A DNA stretch of 64,000 nt, from contig JBKEDS010000023.1 in NCBI GenBank assembly GCA_047975545.1, positions 1 through 64,000 of the forward strand. Direction: 5' to 3'. The stretch's first letter is position 1. Each line of letters begins with the position of its first letter. Source of the DNA: JBKEDS01 sp047975545 (GTDB taxonomy: Bacteria > Bacteroidota > Bacteroidia > Flavobacteriales > Flavobacteriaceae). The notes below the pieces were generated by a model. It had not been told where the DNA came from. It worked only from the letters and a program-made list of their open reading frames with translations, and ran no database searches. The position numbers were made by a program, and so were the translations under genes. This document shows positions 52,338 to 61,395 of this stretch, one piece after another.

Positions 52338-53891
52338 GTGAATAATAATTTTAAAATATTAGACTGTACACTTCGTGATGGAGGGTATTATACCAATTGG
52401 GATTTTGACGACAACATAGTGGAAGAATATTGCACGGCTATGGAACAGTTGCCTATCGATTATGTGGAGGTAGGTTATAGAAGCATTCCTTTAAAAGGAT
52501 ATTTTGGGAAGTATTTTTATTGTCCAAAATATGTTTTGAAAAGACTTAAAGAGTTAATGCCGTCAAAACAATTAGTGATTATTCTTAATGAAAAAGATAT
52601 TAGAAAAGAGCATATTGAGGATGGATTGACTGATTGTTGTAGACCTTATGTTTCAATGATTAGGATGGCGATAGATCCTAAAAATATTACAAGAGCTATT
52701 GAGTTATCCAAGATAATTAAAAAAGCTGGATTTAAAGTGGCTTTTAATGTCATGTATATGTCTAATTGGAAGATAGACGCTTCTTTTTTAGATGAGCTTG
52801 AAGGGTTGGAAGATATTGTCGAATATTTCTATATGGTCGACTCCTACGGAGGAATAATGCCTGAAGATGTTAAAGAAATTATTCAATTAGTAAAATCAAA
52901 AACCAATGTTCCCTTAGGCTTCCATGGCCATAATAATTTAGAAATGGCTCTTATAAATACCATTACCGCAATACAAGAAGGTTGTGAAATAGTAGATAGC
53001 ACTATTACAGGAATGGGAAGAGGAGCAGGAAACCTTAAAACAGAGTTATTGTTAACTTATCTTGAAAGTTCTAAAGCCTTACCCGTTTCTTATAGGTATC
53101 TAAGTAAAGTGGTTGATGAATTTGAAGAGCTTAAACGGATGTATCAGTGGGGTACTAGCTTGCCGTATATGTTTTCAGGAGCAAAATCGTTACCACAAAA
53201 ACAAGTTATGGAATGGGTGGGAATGAATCGTTATCCATTAGGTAACATTATAAATGCTTTAAATAATCAAAATCAAAAAATTAAAGATAATTTAAAACTA
53301 CCTATTTTAGAAAAATCAAAAAGGTTTTCAAGAGCTATTGTTTTAGGAGGGGGGAAAACGGCAAGAGATCATAAAATAGCGGTACAAAAATTTTTGGAAA
53401 ACAAAGAAAACAATACTGTTTTAATTCATGCCGGAACGAGAAATATAGTTGAATATAAATCTGTTGATTGTAATCAATATTTTGCTTTGGTTGGTTCTGA
53501 AAACGAAAAAGGGCTAAACGAGATTCCTAAAGAAACAAGCACAGAAGTTACATGTGTATATCCTCCATTTCCTAGGTTAATGGGTACGTCTATTTCAAGT
53601 AATATTCAAAAAATAGCTAAAGAATTAAATTCTATCGAATTTACAAACGTAACTACAGATTCGCCTATGGCAATTGCTATACAAGCGGCAGTAGATTTAG
53701 GTGTTACTGAATTGTACCTTGTAGGCTTCGATGGTTATGACGTAAACATTAACCAAAATCAATTTGTTATTGCCAATGAAAATCAACAAGTTATAGATGA
53801 TGCTATTAAGATTAATAATCTCTCCATAAAAACATTTACCCCAACAAAATATCAAAGATTAGAAATTGTTTCATTATATAGCCTATTGTAA
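52338..53891 (+). CDS. Two-domain protein: pyruvate-aldolase-like (HMGL/DmpG type) TIM barrel plus Rossmann-like C-terminal domain
   Basis: This 517-residue protein starts with GTG at 52338; the DCTLRDGG motif at residues 9-16 requires this start because the next Met is at residue 35. Residues 1-300 are a DRE-TIM aldolase: Arg13 and Asp14 in TLRDGG, DSYGG at 168-172, and metal ligands His196 and His198 in GFHGHNN. The active site appears complete. Residues about 335-517 form another domain starting VLGGGKTARDH and containing LYLVGFDGYD, similar to DUF115/MptE-like and distantly to CST-II-type folds. Relatives of the barrel cleave or join pyruvate and an aldehyde. The next two genes, 2 bp and 0 bp apart, activate and dephosphorylate sugar acids. 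I infer synthesis of a 2-keto-3-deoxy sugar acid. Confidence 0.82.
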   Translation: MNNNFKILDCTLRDGGYYTNWDFDDNIVEEYCTAMEQLPIDYVEVGYRSIPLKGYFGKYFYCPKYVLKRLKELMPSKQLVIILNEKDIRKEHIEDGLTDCCRPYVSMIRMAIDPKNITRAIELSKIIKKAGFKVAFNVMYMSNWKIDASFLDELEGLEDIVEYFYMVDSYGGIMPEDVKEIIQLVKSKTNVPLGFHGHNNLEMALINTITAIQEGCEIVDSTITGMGRGAGNLKTELLLTYLESSKALPVSYRYLSKVVDEFEELKRMYQWGTSLPYMFSGAKSLPQKQVMEWVGMNRYPLGNIINALNNQNQKIKDNLKLPILEKSKRFSRAIVLGGGKTARDHKIAVQKFLENKENNTVLIHAGTRNIVEYKSVDCNQYFALVGSENEKGLNEIPKETSTEVTCVYPPFPRLMGTSISSNIQKIAKELNSIEFTNVTTDSPMAIAIQAAVDLGVTELYLVGFDGYDVNINQNQFVIANENQQVIDDAIKINNLSIKTFTPTKYQRLEIVSLYSLL

Positions 53892-53893
53892 TT

Positions 53894-54568
53894 ATGACGG
53901 TTTTTTTACCATGTAGAGCAGGAAGTCAAAGAATACCAAGAAAAAACACTAAAATATTTGCAGGTGTTGAAGGTGGATTGTTAAAAATAAAACTTAATAC
54001 GCTTTTAAGAGTTTCAAACATAGATCATATTGTGGTATCTACAAATGATATAGAAGTAATAGAAATAGTAAAATCATTTTGTAGTGATAAGATAGTCGTT
54101 GATATTCGTCCAGAACATTTGGCTACTTCTAATACAAGTACAGATGATTTAATAAAATACGTACCTAATATTATACATGATGAATATATTTTGTGGACAC
54201 ATGTAACATCACCATTTATTACACACCATACACTTGAAAAAGCTATTGAAAAGTTTAAAAAAGCTGATACGTTTGACAGTTTGATGTCTGTTAACAAAAT
54301 TCAAACATTTTTATGGGGAGAGAAAGGCCCAATAAATTATGATAGGAGTGTTGAGAAATGGCCTAGGACACAAACCTTACCAATAATATATGAAGTTAAT
54401 AGTGGGTTTTTTATAAACAATAGACAAAATTATATTAAATATGGAGATAGGATTGGTAAATATCCTTTTCTGTTTGTTACGGAAGGTTATGAAGGAGTTG
54501 ACATAGATTGGCCAGAAGATTTCCAGTTGGCTGAAATGATTTATAACCTACGTTATAATGTTGGATAA
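53894..54568 (+). CDS. CMP-sugar synthetase (acylneuraminate cytidylyltransferase family)
   Basis: This 224-residue enzyme carries the CTP-binding motif PCRAGSQRIPRKN at residues 6-18 (Arg8, Arg13 and Lys17) and the late metal motif GVDIDWPEDF near 206-215. Family members join CMP to the 2-position of ulosonic acids such as sialic, legionaminic, pseudaminic acid or Kdo. It is short for the two-domain NeuA type, so it is the catalytic domain alone. The start ATG lies 2 bp after the aldolase gene and the stop touches the HAD gene. No NeuB or NeuC homologue is in the window, so the acid is presumably made by the aldolase upstream. Confidence 0.92.
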   Translation: MTVFLPCRAGSQRIPRKNTKIFAGVEGGLLKIKLNTLLRVSNIDHIVVSTNDIEVIEIVKSFCSDKIVVDIRPEHLATSNTSTDDLIKYVPNIIHDEYILWTHVTSPFITHHTLEKAIEKFKKADTFDSLMSVNKIQTFLWGEKGPINYDRSVEKWPRTQTLPIIYEVNSGFFINNRQNYIKYGDRIGKYPFLFVTEGYEGVDIDWPEDFQLAEMIYNLRYNVG

Positions 54569-55195
54569 ATGAAATACAAAACAATATTTTGGGATTTCGA
54601 TGGTGTAATTATAGACTCAATGTCGGTACGAGATTGGGGATTTAGAGAGGTTTTCAAAGACTTTACAGAATTGCAGGTAGATCGTCTTATTAATTATCAT
54701 AGATCAAACGGAGGCTTATCGCGTTATGTGAAAATTAGATATTTTTATGAAGAGATTTTAGGCAAGCAAATTTCTGGAGAAGAAGTGATGAAATATGCTG
54801 ATGAATTTTCAAAATTGATGAAAGAGGAACTTGTTAACCCTAAAAATTTAATAATTGACTCGGTGTTTTTTATAAAAGAAAATTATCAAAAATATAATTT
54901 TCATATAGTTTCTGGATCAGATCAAGAAGAGTTAAGGTTTTTGTGCAAAAAATTAGGTTTGTATCCTTGTTTTATATCTATCTACGGTTCTCCTACTCCT
55001 AAAAAACAGTTAGTTGCTAGCCTTTTGGAAAAAGGCGGTTATAACACACACGAGGTATGCTTAATTGGGGACTCTATTAACGATTTTGAAGCAGCTAAAG
55101 CTAACAACATTACTTTTATAGGATACAACAATATATCCTTAAAAAAAATAACTTCTAATTATATAAAATCCTTCAAATTAAACAAAGTACTATAA
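54569..55195 (+). CDS. HAD-superfamily phosphatase
   Basis: This 208-residue protein has all four HAD motifs: nucleophile Asp9 and acid/base Asp11 in FWDFDGVIID, Ser115 in VSGSDQEE, Lys145 or Lys146 in TPKKQL, and GDSINDFEAA at 167-176. It belongs to the subfamily with a helical cap. The ATG directly follows the CMP-synthetase stop codon. By context it removes the phosphate from the sugar-acid phosphate before CMP activation, like KdsC in the Kdo pathway. Substrate is not shown by the sequence. Confidence 0.92.
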   Translation: MKYKTIFWDFDGVIIDSMSVRDWGFREVFKDFTELQVDRLINYHRSNGGLSRYVKIRYFYEEILGKQISGEEVMKYADEFSKLMKEELVNPKNLIIDSVFFIKENYQKYNFHIVSGSDQEELRFLCKKLGLYPCFISIYGSPTPKKQLVASLLEKGGYNTHEVCLIGDSINDFEAAKANNITFIGYNNISLKKITSNYIKSFKLNKVL

Positions 55196-55217
55196 TTATT
55201 AAAAAACAAATAAAACC

Positions 55218-55769
55218 ATGAAAAAGCTTATTTTACTTTTTAGTTTAATTTCGGTTATTTCTTGCAGGGATAATAAAAAAGAAAACCAAAATGTCGTAGA
55301 AGAGCAGTATAATGTGATTACTAATGACTCTGTTGCAGATAATTTATATTATGAGGTTATAATAGGTGTTATTGTAAAGCAAAACGACAGGTTTCATTTG
55401 TTTTATAAAGACTTTAATGATGATGGATATTCTTCAGATAGAGTAATTGAAACTATTATTAAGGGTTCTGAGATTAACCAACAGATAACTTTTCCAATTC
55501 CCGAAGAAGTTATTCCTAACGGTCTACGGATTGATTTTGGAATTAATTATTCTCAACCTCCCATTATTTTAAATAGTCTAAAAATCAGATATAATAAAAA
55601 AGAGTTTTCTTTTGACGACGGAAAATTCGAACAACTCTTTAGGCCCAATAAATTTGTTAGTTACAATGAATTAGAAAAAAAAATAGTTACAGAACCTATC
55701 GATGGCGTTTATGACCCTAATTTTGTATCAATTGATATAGGAGAAATATTTTTCTCATTAATGGATTAA
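55218..55769 (+). CDS. Lipoprotein of unknown function inside the polysaccharide cassette
   Basis: This 183-residue protein has a lipoprotein signal (LLFSLISVISC, lipid cysteine at residue 17) and an N-terminal linker rich in Asn, Lys and Glu. The mature part is beta-rich, with FHLFYKDFNDDGYSSDRVI near 55 and IPNGLRIDFGINYSQP-type strands near 93. I do not recognise a domain. It lies between the HAD gene (22 bp) and the flippase gene, and shares the island composition. A role as a surface-facing partner of the polymer, such as a glycan-binding protein, is only a guess. Confidence 0.7.
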   Translation: MKKLILLFSLISVISCRDNKKENQNVVEEQYNVITNDSVADNLYYEVIIGVIVKQNDRFHLFYKDFNDDGYSSDRVIETIIKGSEINQQITFPIPEEVIPNGLRIDFGINYSQPPIILNSLKIRYNKKEFSFDDGKFEQLFRPNKFVSYNELEKKIVTEPIDGVYDPNFVSIDIGEIFFSLMD

Positions 55770-55818
55770 ATAGTCGCCAAACCAAGGTTTAACATAATTG
55801 TTGCAACATCAACTAAAT

Positions 55819-57249
55819 ATGCAAATTAACAACAAGTTACTTTTTTCTATTTCAAATATGATGAGAACAATTGAAGTTTTATTAATTTCTGTTGTTTTAT
55901 CTCGATTTTTGTTAGATAAGAATGTGTTGGGGGAGTTGTTGCAAGTAATATTTGTGTCGTCAATTTTAGTGACATTAATTTCAGGGTTGCCGCTTTCATT
56001 AAATTTTTTTTACGGTAAGTATGATAATTTAAAGAGCAAACAAGCTTTGTTCGGCAAGTTTTCCCTAATAACTCTTGGTGTATCTACATTTTTTTGTGTT
56101 GTTATTTTTTCATTCAAGTCTACATTAAGTTCTTGCTTCCAAAACACAATGTTTACGAGTTACATTTATATAATATTACTGTTTTATTGGGTTAAACAAA
56201 TAAATACTATTTTCCCTAACTACCATTACCTTAAAAATCATCTTAAAAAATATTTATCCCTATATTTTCTTACGTTTATAATTCTTTTTGGTTGTTTCAT
56301 ATATAATTATGTGTTCGATACTTTTAAAGCAGAAATAATTATCCTTCAGTTATTTTGTGTTGAACTGTTAAGGTTGGTTATCAACACCCTTATAATTAAA
56401 AGAAAAGAATTAATTTTTGATGTTGGTTCATACAGAAGAGAGGAGTTTACTTATATCTTTAACATTTCTGTTGGAGTAACCTTAGGAGCGTTTAATTTGT
56501 ATATGGATAAATACCTAATCGCAATATTGTTGAGCCCTACCGATTTTGTTTTTTATCAAAATGGAGCTATAAATCTTCCTTTTGTAAATATAATTACAAG
56601 TTCATTATTTATTGCATTAATTCCTGTTTTTGCTGAATTACAAGCAAAAAATAAAATAAAAGAATTGACATTAGAGATTAAAAAAGCCATTTTCAAATGC
56701 TCTTTTTTCTTAATCCCCATTTTAGTTTATTGCTTTTTTGAAGCAATCCCGTTAATTAAATTTTTATATGGTGATGATTTTGAAATGTCAGGTAAAGTGT
56801 TTAAAATTTATGTGCTAAGATATTCTTTAAGCGTAATGGCTTTTTCTATTTTCATGGGTAGTATAGGGCTTGAAAAAAAGGCAAATGCAATAATAGCCTT
56901 AAGTGCTTTAATAGGCTTGGCCCTAAATGTTATATTAATACCGAAATTTCACACCATGGGAGCTGCGTGGGCTACAGTTGTCGCTAGCTTGAGTACTATC
57001 GGGATTTCTTTTTATTTTATAAAAAAGAAATTAAACATCCCCATTATTGATTTTTTCCCAATTAAAAATTATTTTTCAATAATTTTATTGTCCGTAGTTG
57101 TTTATATTCCGTTTTATATTTTGAACAAATATTTCGACTTAAAATGGTTTGTAGTATTAGCATCGGTAATTTATTATTTCATAATATTAGTTATATTGAA
57201 TAACAAATTCAAAGCATTTGATTTAAAAAAGTTCTTTATTAAAGTTTAA
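55819..57249 (+). CDS. wzx: Wzx-type polysaccharide flippase (MATE-like family)
   Basis: From ATG 55819 the protein has 476 residues; a TTG at 55798 in frame would add seven more and is less likely. About twelve to fourteen membrane helices are evident, starting with MRTIEVLLISVVLSRFLLDK, and YRREEFTYIFNISVGVTLGA as a mid-protein loop and helix. It should carry lipid-linked oligosaccharide across the inner membrane. It is followed by two transferases and polymerase-like proteins, as expected for a Wzx/Wzy-dependent pathway. The symbol is a role assignment based on context. Confidence 0.87.
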   Translation: MQINNKLLFSISNMMRTIEVLLISVVLSRFLLDKNVLGELLQVIFVSSILVTLISGLPLSLNFFYGKYDNLKSKQALFGKFSLITLGVSTFFCVVIFSFKSTLSSCFQNTMFTSYIYIILLFYWVKQINTIFPNYHYLKNHLKKYLSLYFLTFIILFGCFIYNYVFDTFKAEIIILQLFCVELLRLVINTLIIKRKELIFDVGSYRREEFTYIFNISVGVTLGAFNLYMDKYLIAILLSPTDFVFYQNGAINLPFVNIITSSLFIALIPVFAELQAKNKIKELTLEIKKAIFKCSFFLIPILVYCFFEAIPLIKFLYGDDFEMSGKVFKIYVLRYSLSVMAFSIFMGSIGLEKKANAIIALSALIGLALNVILIPKFHTMGAAWATVVASLSTIGISFYFIKKKLNIPIIDFFPIKNYFSIILLSVVVYIPFYILNKYFDLKWFVVLASVIYYFIILVILNNKFKAFDLKKFFIKV

Positions 57250-57251
57250 TT

Positions 57252-58277
57252 ATGCATATTTTTTTTATTCATAGTCATATTACTTATGTTGTAGCTCAGT
57301 TATTTATATTGGAGCATAAATTAAACAAAAATGGTGTTAGATATATTGTGTCCAGAGGCTATGAGCTGAAAGGAGAAGAAAAAAAGGCATACGACATTAC
57401 GGATTTTTATAATTATCTTGAATCAAGGTCTAGATTAAGTAAATTGTTTGGTTTACGGAGTAAATTAAAAAAAATAGATAACGAAATAGCAAAACTTTCA
57501 GAAAACCAAACATTTAATATCTATTTGCCTCAATTTAACCACTCTCTATTTCAAATTTTAGCAACACACAGGTTGTGTAAAAAAACGATTTTAGTTGAAG
57601 AAGGTATTACGGCCTACAAAGCAGATATTAAATTGTATGCTCACAATCAAAAAAAAATGGCAATTGAGTATTTTTTAGCTAAAATTATATCGAAACGATT
57701 TATATTAAATAATGGTCACTACTCGCCGTTTCCCAAGCAAAAATTTGAATTTGCGATTTGTATAAGTGAAAATTGTTTTCCTTTTATCGAAACCAAAAAA
57801 GTACTGGCTTTGAATAATAAAATTATAGAAAATTTCAGCAATACCACTGAAGAAGGAAATATTATCTTTGTGCTAGATTCATTTATGGAACGAACAAAGA
57901 TAACTGAAGAAGAGTATTTAATGACAATAAAAGGCACCCTACAATTGATTAAAAATAATGAAAATAAATTATTTATTAAATTTCATCCTGAGCAAAACCA
58001 ATATATTAGAGATAAAACAGTAAATTTTATTAATGGAAATTTTAACTTTAAAAGCTTAGTTTGTCTTAATGATAATTGTATTTTAGAATTTGAGTTTTTA
58101 AAGTCCAAGAACTTGACTATTATTGGGATGCATTCATCTCTTCTATTTTATGCGAAGAGATTTGGCCACCATGTTTTATCAGGTGCTATGGTAACAACCC
58201 GTTTATCAAAAGTTAATGCTTATGTTGATCATGTTATGGATAAGAAGCAAAAGGAGGAATTAATGAGTTATGTGTAA
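57252..58277 (+). CDS. Putative CMP-sugar-dependent glycosyltransferase (polysialyltransferase/GT52-like)
   Basis: This 341-residue protein contains the set of short motifs shared by bacterial sialyltransferases of the GT52/GT38/GT80 group: a D/E-D/E-G motif at EEG 116-118 (ILVEEGITAY), a His-Pro motif at 245-246 (IKFHPEQNQ) and a serine pair at 295-296 (GMHSSLL). No signal peptide or membrane helix is seen. Such enzymes use CMP-activated sugar acids. This fits the CMP-sugar synthetase encoded three genes upstream. The stop overlaps the GT2 start by 8 bases. Overall similarity to known enzymes is low, so the assignment rests on motif order and context. Confidence 0.72.
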   Translation: MHIFFIHSHITYVVAQLFILEHKLNKNGVRYIVSRGYELKGEEKKAYDITDFYNYLESRSRLSKLFGLRSKLKKIDNEIAKLSENQTFNIYLPQFNHSLFQILATHRLCKKTILVEEGITAYKADIKLYAHNQKKMAIEYFLAKIISKRFILNNGHYSPFPKQKFEFAICISENCFPFIETKKVLALNNKIIENFSNTTEEGNIIFVLDSFMERTKITEEEYLMTIKGTLQLIKNNENKLFIKFHPEQNQYIRDKTVNFINGNFNFKSLVCLNDNCILEFEFLKSKNLTIIGMHSSLLFYAKRFGHHVLSGAMVTTRLSKVNAYVDHVMDKKQKEELMSYV

Positions 58278-59124
58278 AAAAAAATACAATGTATCCATAG
58301 TTTGTGCTAATTACAATAATGGAAAATATTTAGATGAATTTATAAATGGTGTGTTAAATTCAAGTGTTTTCCCTAAAGAGTTAATAATTATAGACGATGG
58401 ATCTACTGATAAATCATTGGAGGTTCTCTCTCATTATAAATTAGATTACTTAAAAGTAATTTCATTAAAAAAAAATATAGGTTTTGCAAACGCCCTTAAT
58501 GTGGGAATAAAAGAATCTACGGGAAAATATGTTTTAAGAGTTGACCCTGATGATATTTTAGGAAAATATAGGATTGAAAAACAGTTTGATTTTTTGGAAA
58601 AAAATCAAGATATAGATATTACGGGAAGTAATGTTGTGTATTTCAATGAAAAATTGGAGAATATTGTAGGAGCTTCAAATTTTCCTCAAGAGTATGAAGT
58701 TATTTATAATCGCTACACAAGAGGAGAGCATGGGTTACTCCATGGTTCGGTTATGGGAAAACGAACGTTATTTAGCAAATATTTATATTGTCAAGATAAT
58801 GTTCCGGCTGAAGATTACGATATTTTTTCTAGAATGATGAAGGGGGGAGCAAAAGCAAAAAGTGTTTCGGACAAATTAACATTTGTTAGAATACATCAAA
58901 ATAGCATTTCCAATGCGCTACCTTTTAGCACTGTAAAAAAAACTTATACCTTAAGAGATGAGATATTTAAAACTAAAACATATCTTTTTAAAATAGTAAT
59001 CAATTACATAAGTTTAAAATATTACAGAAAATATTATTTTGAAAAAAACAAGTTTAAAAAAATTTTGTTTTTGGCAGTCTCTAGTATATTTAGGCCAGAT
59101 AAGGCCTTGAAAAAAGTGTTGTAA
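58270..59124 (+). CDS. Glycosyltransferase family 2
   Basis: This 284-residue enzyme has the GT-A fold: VSIVCANYNNGKYLDEFI (about 7-24), LIIIDDGSTDKS (about 37-48) with the first aspartate pair, and the metal motif VDPDD in VLRVDPDDILG (about 88-98). A C-terminal helical tail has basic residues that may touch the membrane. The overlap of 8 bases with the gene before and 1 base with the gene after shows tight operon packing. The donor sugar cannot be read from sequence. Confidence 0.92.
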   Translation: MCKKKYNVSIVCANYNNGKYLDEFINGVLNSSVFPKELIIIDDGSTDKSLEVLSHYKLDYLKVISLKKNIGFANALNVGIKESTGKYVLRVDPDDILGKYRIEKQFDFLEKNQDIDITGSNVVYFNEKLENIVGASNFPQEYEVIYNRYTRGEHGLLHGSVMGKRTLFSKYLYCQDNVPAEDYDIFSRMMKGGAKAKSVSDKLTFVRIHQNSISNALPFSTVKKTYTLRDEIFKTKTYLFKIVINYISLKYYRKYYFEKNKFKKILFLAVSSIFRPDKALKKVL

Positions 59125-60314
59125 TGTTATTATTAGACAAGAAAGCAATAATTTTTATAGTATTTGTTATAATATTCGTTTTAGATAGTGTACTTAATTA
59201 TTTTTATAATATCCCTCTATTTGTAATATCGCTAATGTTCTATTTTGCGCTATTAATGATGCCTGGTTTTCTGCCTTATAAGAATTATCGGTCGCTTTTA
59301 ATTATAGTGTTATGTTTTTCTATCTCATTTATTTTTAACTCTATAAGAAGTGGATTTTATAAAGAATCTCTATCCGATTTTTTATTTATAATATCTTTTT
59401 TTGGTTCGTTTTATCTGTACTCAAACAAGTTTGCGCCAAATAATAAAGTTGTAACAATATTTTTAATCGCTTCACTTATAATGTTTTTAGCTACTTTTAT
59501 AGGCTTTGATCAAAACATATGGGGAAATACTATGGGATTAAAAACAAAAGATATTGAGTTTAGTAGGTCTTATAGACAAGGTTTTTTTAGAAAAGCTCAT
59601 ATAGCAGCTTACTTTTTCACTATTATTATATTGTATCTGTTTAATAGGTATAAAGAGCTAAAAAAAAATAGGTTTAACTATATTGTAATCATACTACCAC
59701 TAATAATCATAGTACTATTAACAGGCTCGCGAACCCCTATAGCTGTTGTGCTTATAGGAGTGCTTTTATATTATATGAAAGTTAAACATTTAAAATATCT
59801 TTTAATTTTAGCTTTAATAACTATATTATCAATTGTTTACATTGATGCGCTTTTAATTTTGTTCAGTGATACTATAATTTACCAGTATTTATCAATCGTT
59901 AAAACAGTAACCTCTAATTTTGATAGATTATCTAGGGTAATAATCTGGTCATCATGGTGGACAGAAATAAAAACTTTTAATTTGATAGATATTATTTTTG
60001 GTAGAGGATTCAATTCTTCTTTAGAAGCAAATTCAAAAAATATATCCAATCATATATGGTTTCATAATGATTTTTTTAGTATTATATATTCATATGGTAT
60101 TTTACCGTTGGTTCTGTATGTTTCTTTGTTTATAAACATGTACAAAAAACATAAAAAAGCTATAAAGCACAATCTTTTTATTTTTTTATCTTTTTCTAGT
60201 TTTTGGCTCTCTGCTTTCTTTAATGGTTTTTATTATTACTTTACGGTTATATTATTATATTTATTTTATTCAATGATATATGAAAAAAATGAAGTTAGCA
60301 ATTTTAGGGACTAG
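59124..60314 (+). CDS. O-antigen polymerase/ligase-like membrane protein (first of three)
   Basis: This 396-residue protein has about ten to twelve membrane helices and a large periplasmic loop near residues 275-320 with GRGFNSSLEANSKNISNH, then HNDFFSIIYSYG. The conserved His and Arg arrangement (SRTPIAVVLI earlier) is typical of Wzy/WaaL-like proteins. It probably joins repeat units or attaches glycan to its carrier. Its end overlaps the next gene by 35 bases, more than the usual few bases in this region. Polymerase or ligase role is not distinguishable from sequence. Confidence 0.8.
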   Translation: MLLLDKKAIIFIVFVIIFVLDSVLNYFYNIPLFVISLMFYFALLMMPGFLPYKNYRSLLIIVLCFSISFIFNSIRSGFYKESLSDFLFIISFFGSFYLYSNKFAPNNKVVTIFLIASLIMFLATFIGFDQNIWGNTMGLKTKDIEFSRSYRQGFFRKAHIAAYFFTIIILYLFNRYKELKKNRFNYIVIILPLIIIVLLTGSRTPIAVVLIGVLLYYMKVKHLKYLLILALITILSIVYIDALLILFSDTIIYQYLSIVKTVTSNFDRLSRVIIWSSWWTEIKTFNLIDIIFGRGFNSSLEANSKNISNHIWFHNDFFSIIYSYGILPLVLYVSLFINMYKKHKKAIKHNLFIFLSFSSFWLSAFFNGFYYYFTVILLYLFYSMIYEKNEVSNFRD

Positions 60315-61392
60315 GGGTATCCCAAACAACCATGGAGGTTTTGAGCAATTTGCAGAGTACTTTTCGCTTTATATGGTAAATAAAGGTCATGATGTTAGTG
60401 TTTTTAACACACACACCCACCCTTTTCAATTAAAAGAATGGAATGGAGTAAAAATTATCCATAAAAATGACCCAGAGCATAAAATTGGAACGGCAGGGCA
60501 ATTTATTTATGATTTAAATTGCATTAAGCATTGTAGAAAAGAACATTTTGATATTATATTACAATTAGGATATACTAGCAGCTCTATTTGGAGTAAATTA
60601 CTGCCAAAAAAATCGTTAATTATAACGAACATGGATGGTTTAGAGTGGAAAAGATCTAAATACACGAAGCCTATCAGAAAATTTTTAAAAATAGCAGAAA
60701 AATTAGCTATCAAAAGTAGTGATTTTCTAATATCGGATTCAATCGGGATACAAAATTATATAACACAAACATATGGGAAAGATTCCGAATATATCGCATA
60801 TGGAGCCGATGTTTTTAATTGTCCAGATGAATTATTTATAAAACAATATAATGTTGAGCCTTACCGATATAATATGTTAATAGCTAGATTAGAGCCCGAA
60901 AACAATATTGAAAGCATCCTAGATGGTGTAAGTTTGGCAAAAACTAACGAAACTTTTCTTGTTATAGGAAAACACAACGTAAGTAAATATGGTTCTTATT
61001 TAAAGAAAAAATATAAAGCCCACGAGCATATTAAATTCATCGGGGGGATATACAACTTAAACCATTTGAATAACCTAAGATATTATTCAAGATTTTATTT
61101 TCATGGACACTCCGTAGGCGGTACCAACCCCTCTTTATTAGAAGCGATGGCATCAGGTGCGTTAGTTGTCGCAAATGACAATATTTTTAATAAAAGTATA
61201 TTACAGAATAATGCTCTATATTTTAAAAACAGCACAGATATTTGTGATATAATAAATAATGGCACTTATTATTTTGAAAAAAGTAAAGAGAATTTTAAGA
61301 ATAATAACATTGAAGAAATAAAACAAAAATTTAATTGGGATTTAATAAACTTTCAGTACGAATCGTTTTTAATGTCTAAAATAAAAAATTAA
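60280..61392 (+). CDS. DUF1972-type glycosyltransferase (GT4-like, probable rhamnosyltransferase)
   Basis: This 370-residue protein begins MKKMKLAILGTRGIPNNHGG, the hallmark of the DUF1972 family, with GFEQFAEYFSLYMVNKGHDV next. A GT-B second half contains LIARLEPENNIESILDG (about 203-219) and the donor-site segment HGHSVGGTNPSLLEAMASG (about 270-288) with Glu-x7-Glu-like spacing. Family members with known function add rhamnose, which fits the dTDP-rhamnose genes upstream. ATG 60280 lies 35 bases inside the previous gene; an in-frame ATG at 60289 is an alternative. Confidence 0.9.
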   Translation: MKKMKLAILGTRGIPNNHGGFEQFAEYFSLYMVNKGHDVSVFNTHTHPFQLKEWNGVKIIHKNDPEHKIGTAGQFIYDLNCIKHCRKEHFDIILQLGYTSSSIWSKLLPKKSLIITNMDGLEWKRSKYTKPIRKFLKIAEKLAIKSSDFLISDSIGIQNYITQTYGKDSEYIAYGADVFNCPDELFIKQYNVEPYRYNMLIARLEPENNIESILDGVSLAKTNETFLVIGKHNVSKYGSYLKKKYKAHEHIKFIGGIYNLNHLNNLRYYSRFYFHGHSVGGTNPSLLEAMASGALVVANDNIFNKSILQNNALYFKNSTDICDIINNGTYYFEKSKENFKNNNIEEIKQKFNWDLINFQYESFLMSKIKN

Positions 61393-61395
61393 AGA

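Noticed and set aside
52338..55195. Phosphonate biosynthesis (aldolase-like enzyme plus cytidylyltransferase)
   Set aside because: Phosphoenolpyruvate mutase, the entry enzyme, is absent from the window; the cytidylyltransferase looks like the sugar-acid type.
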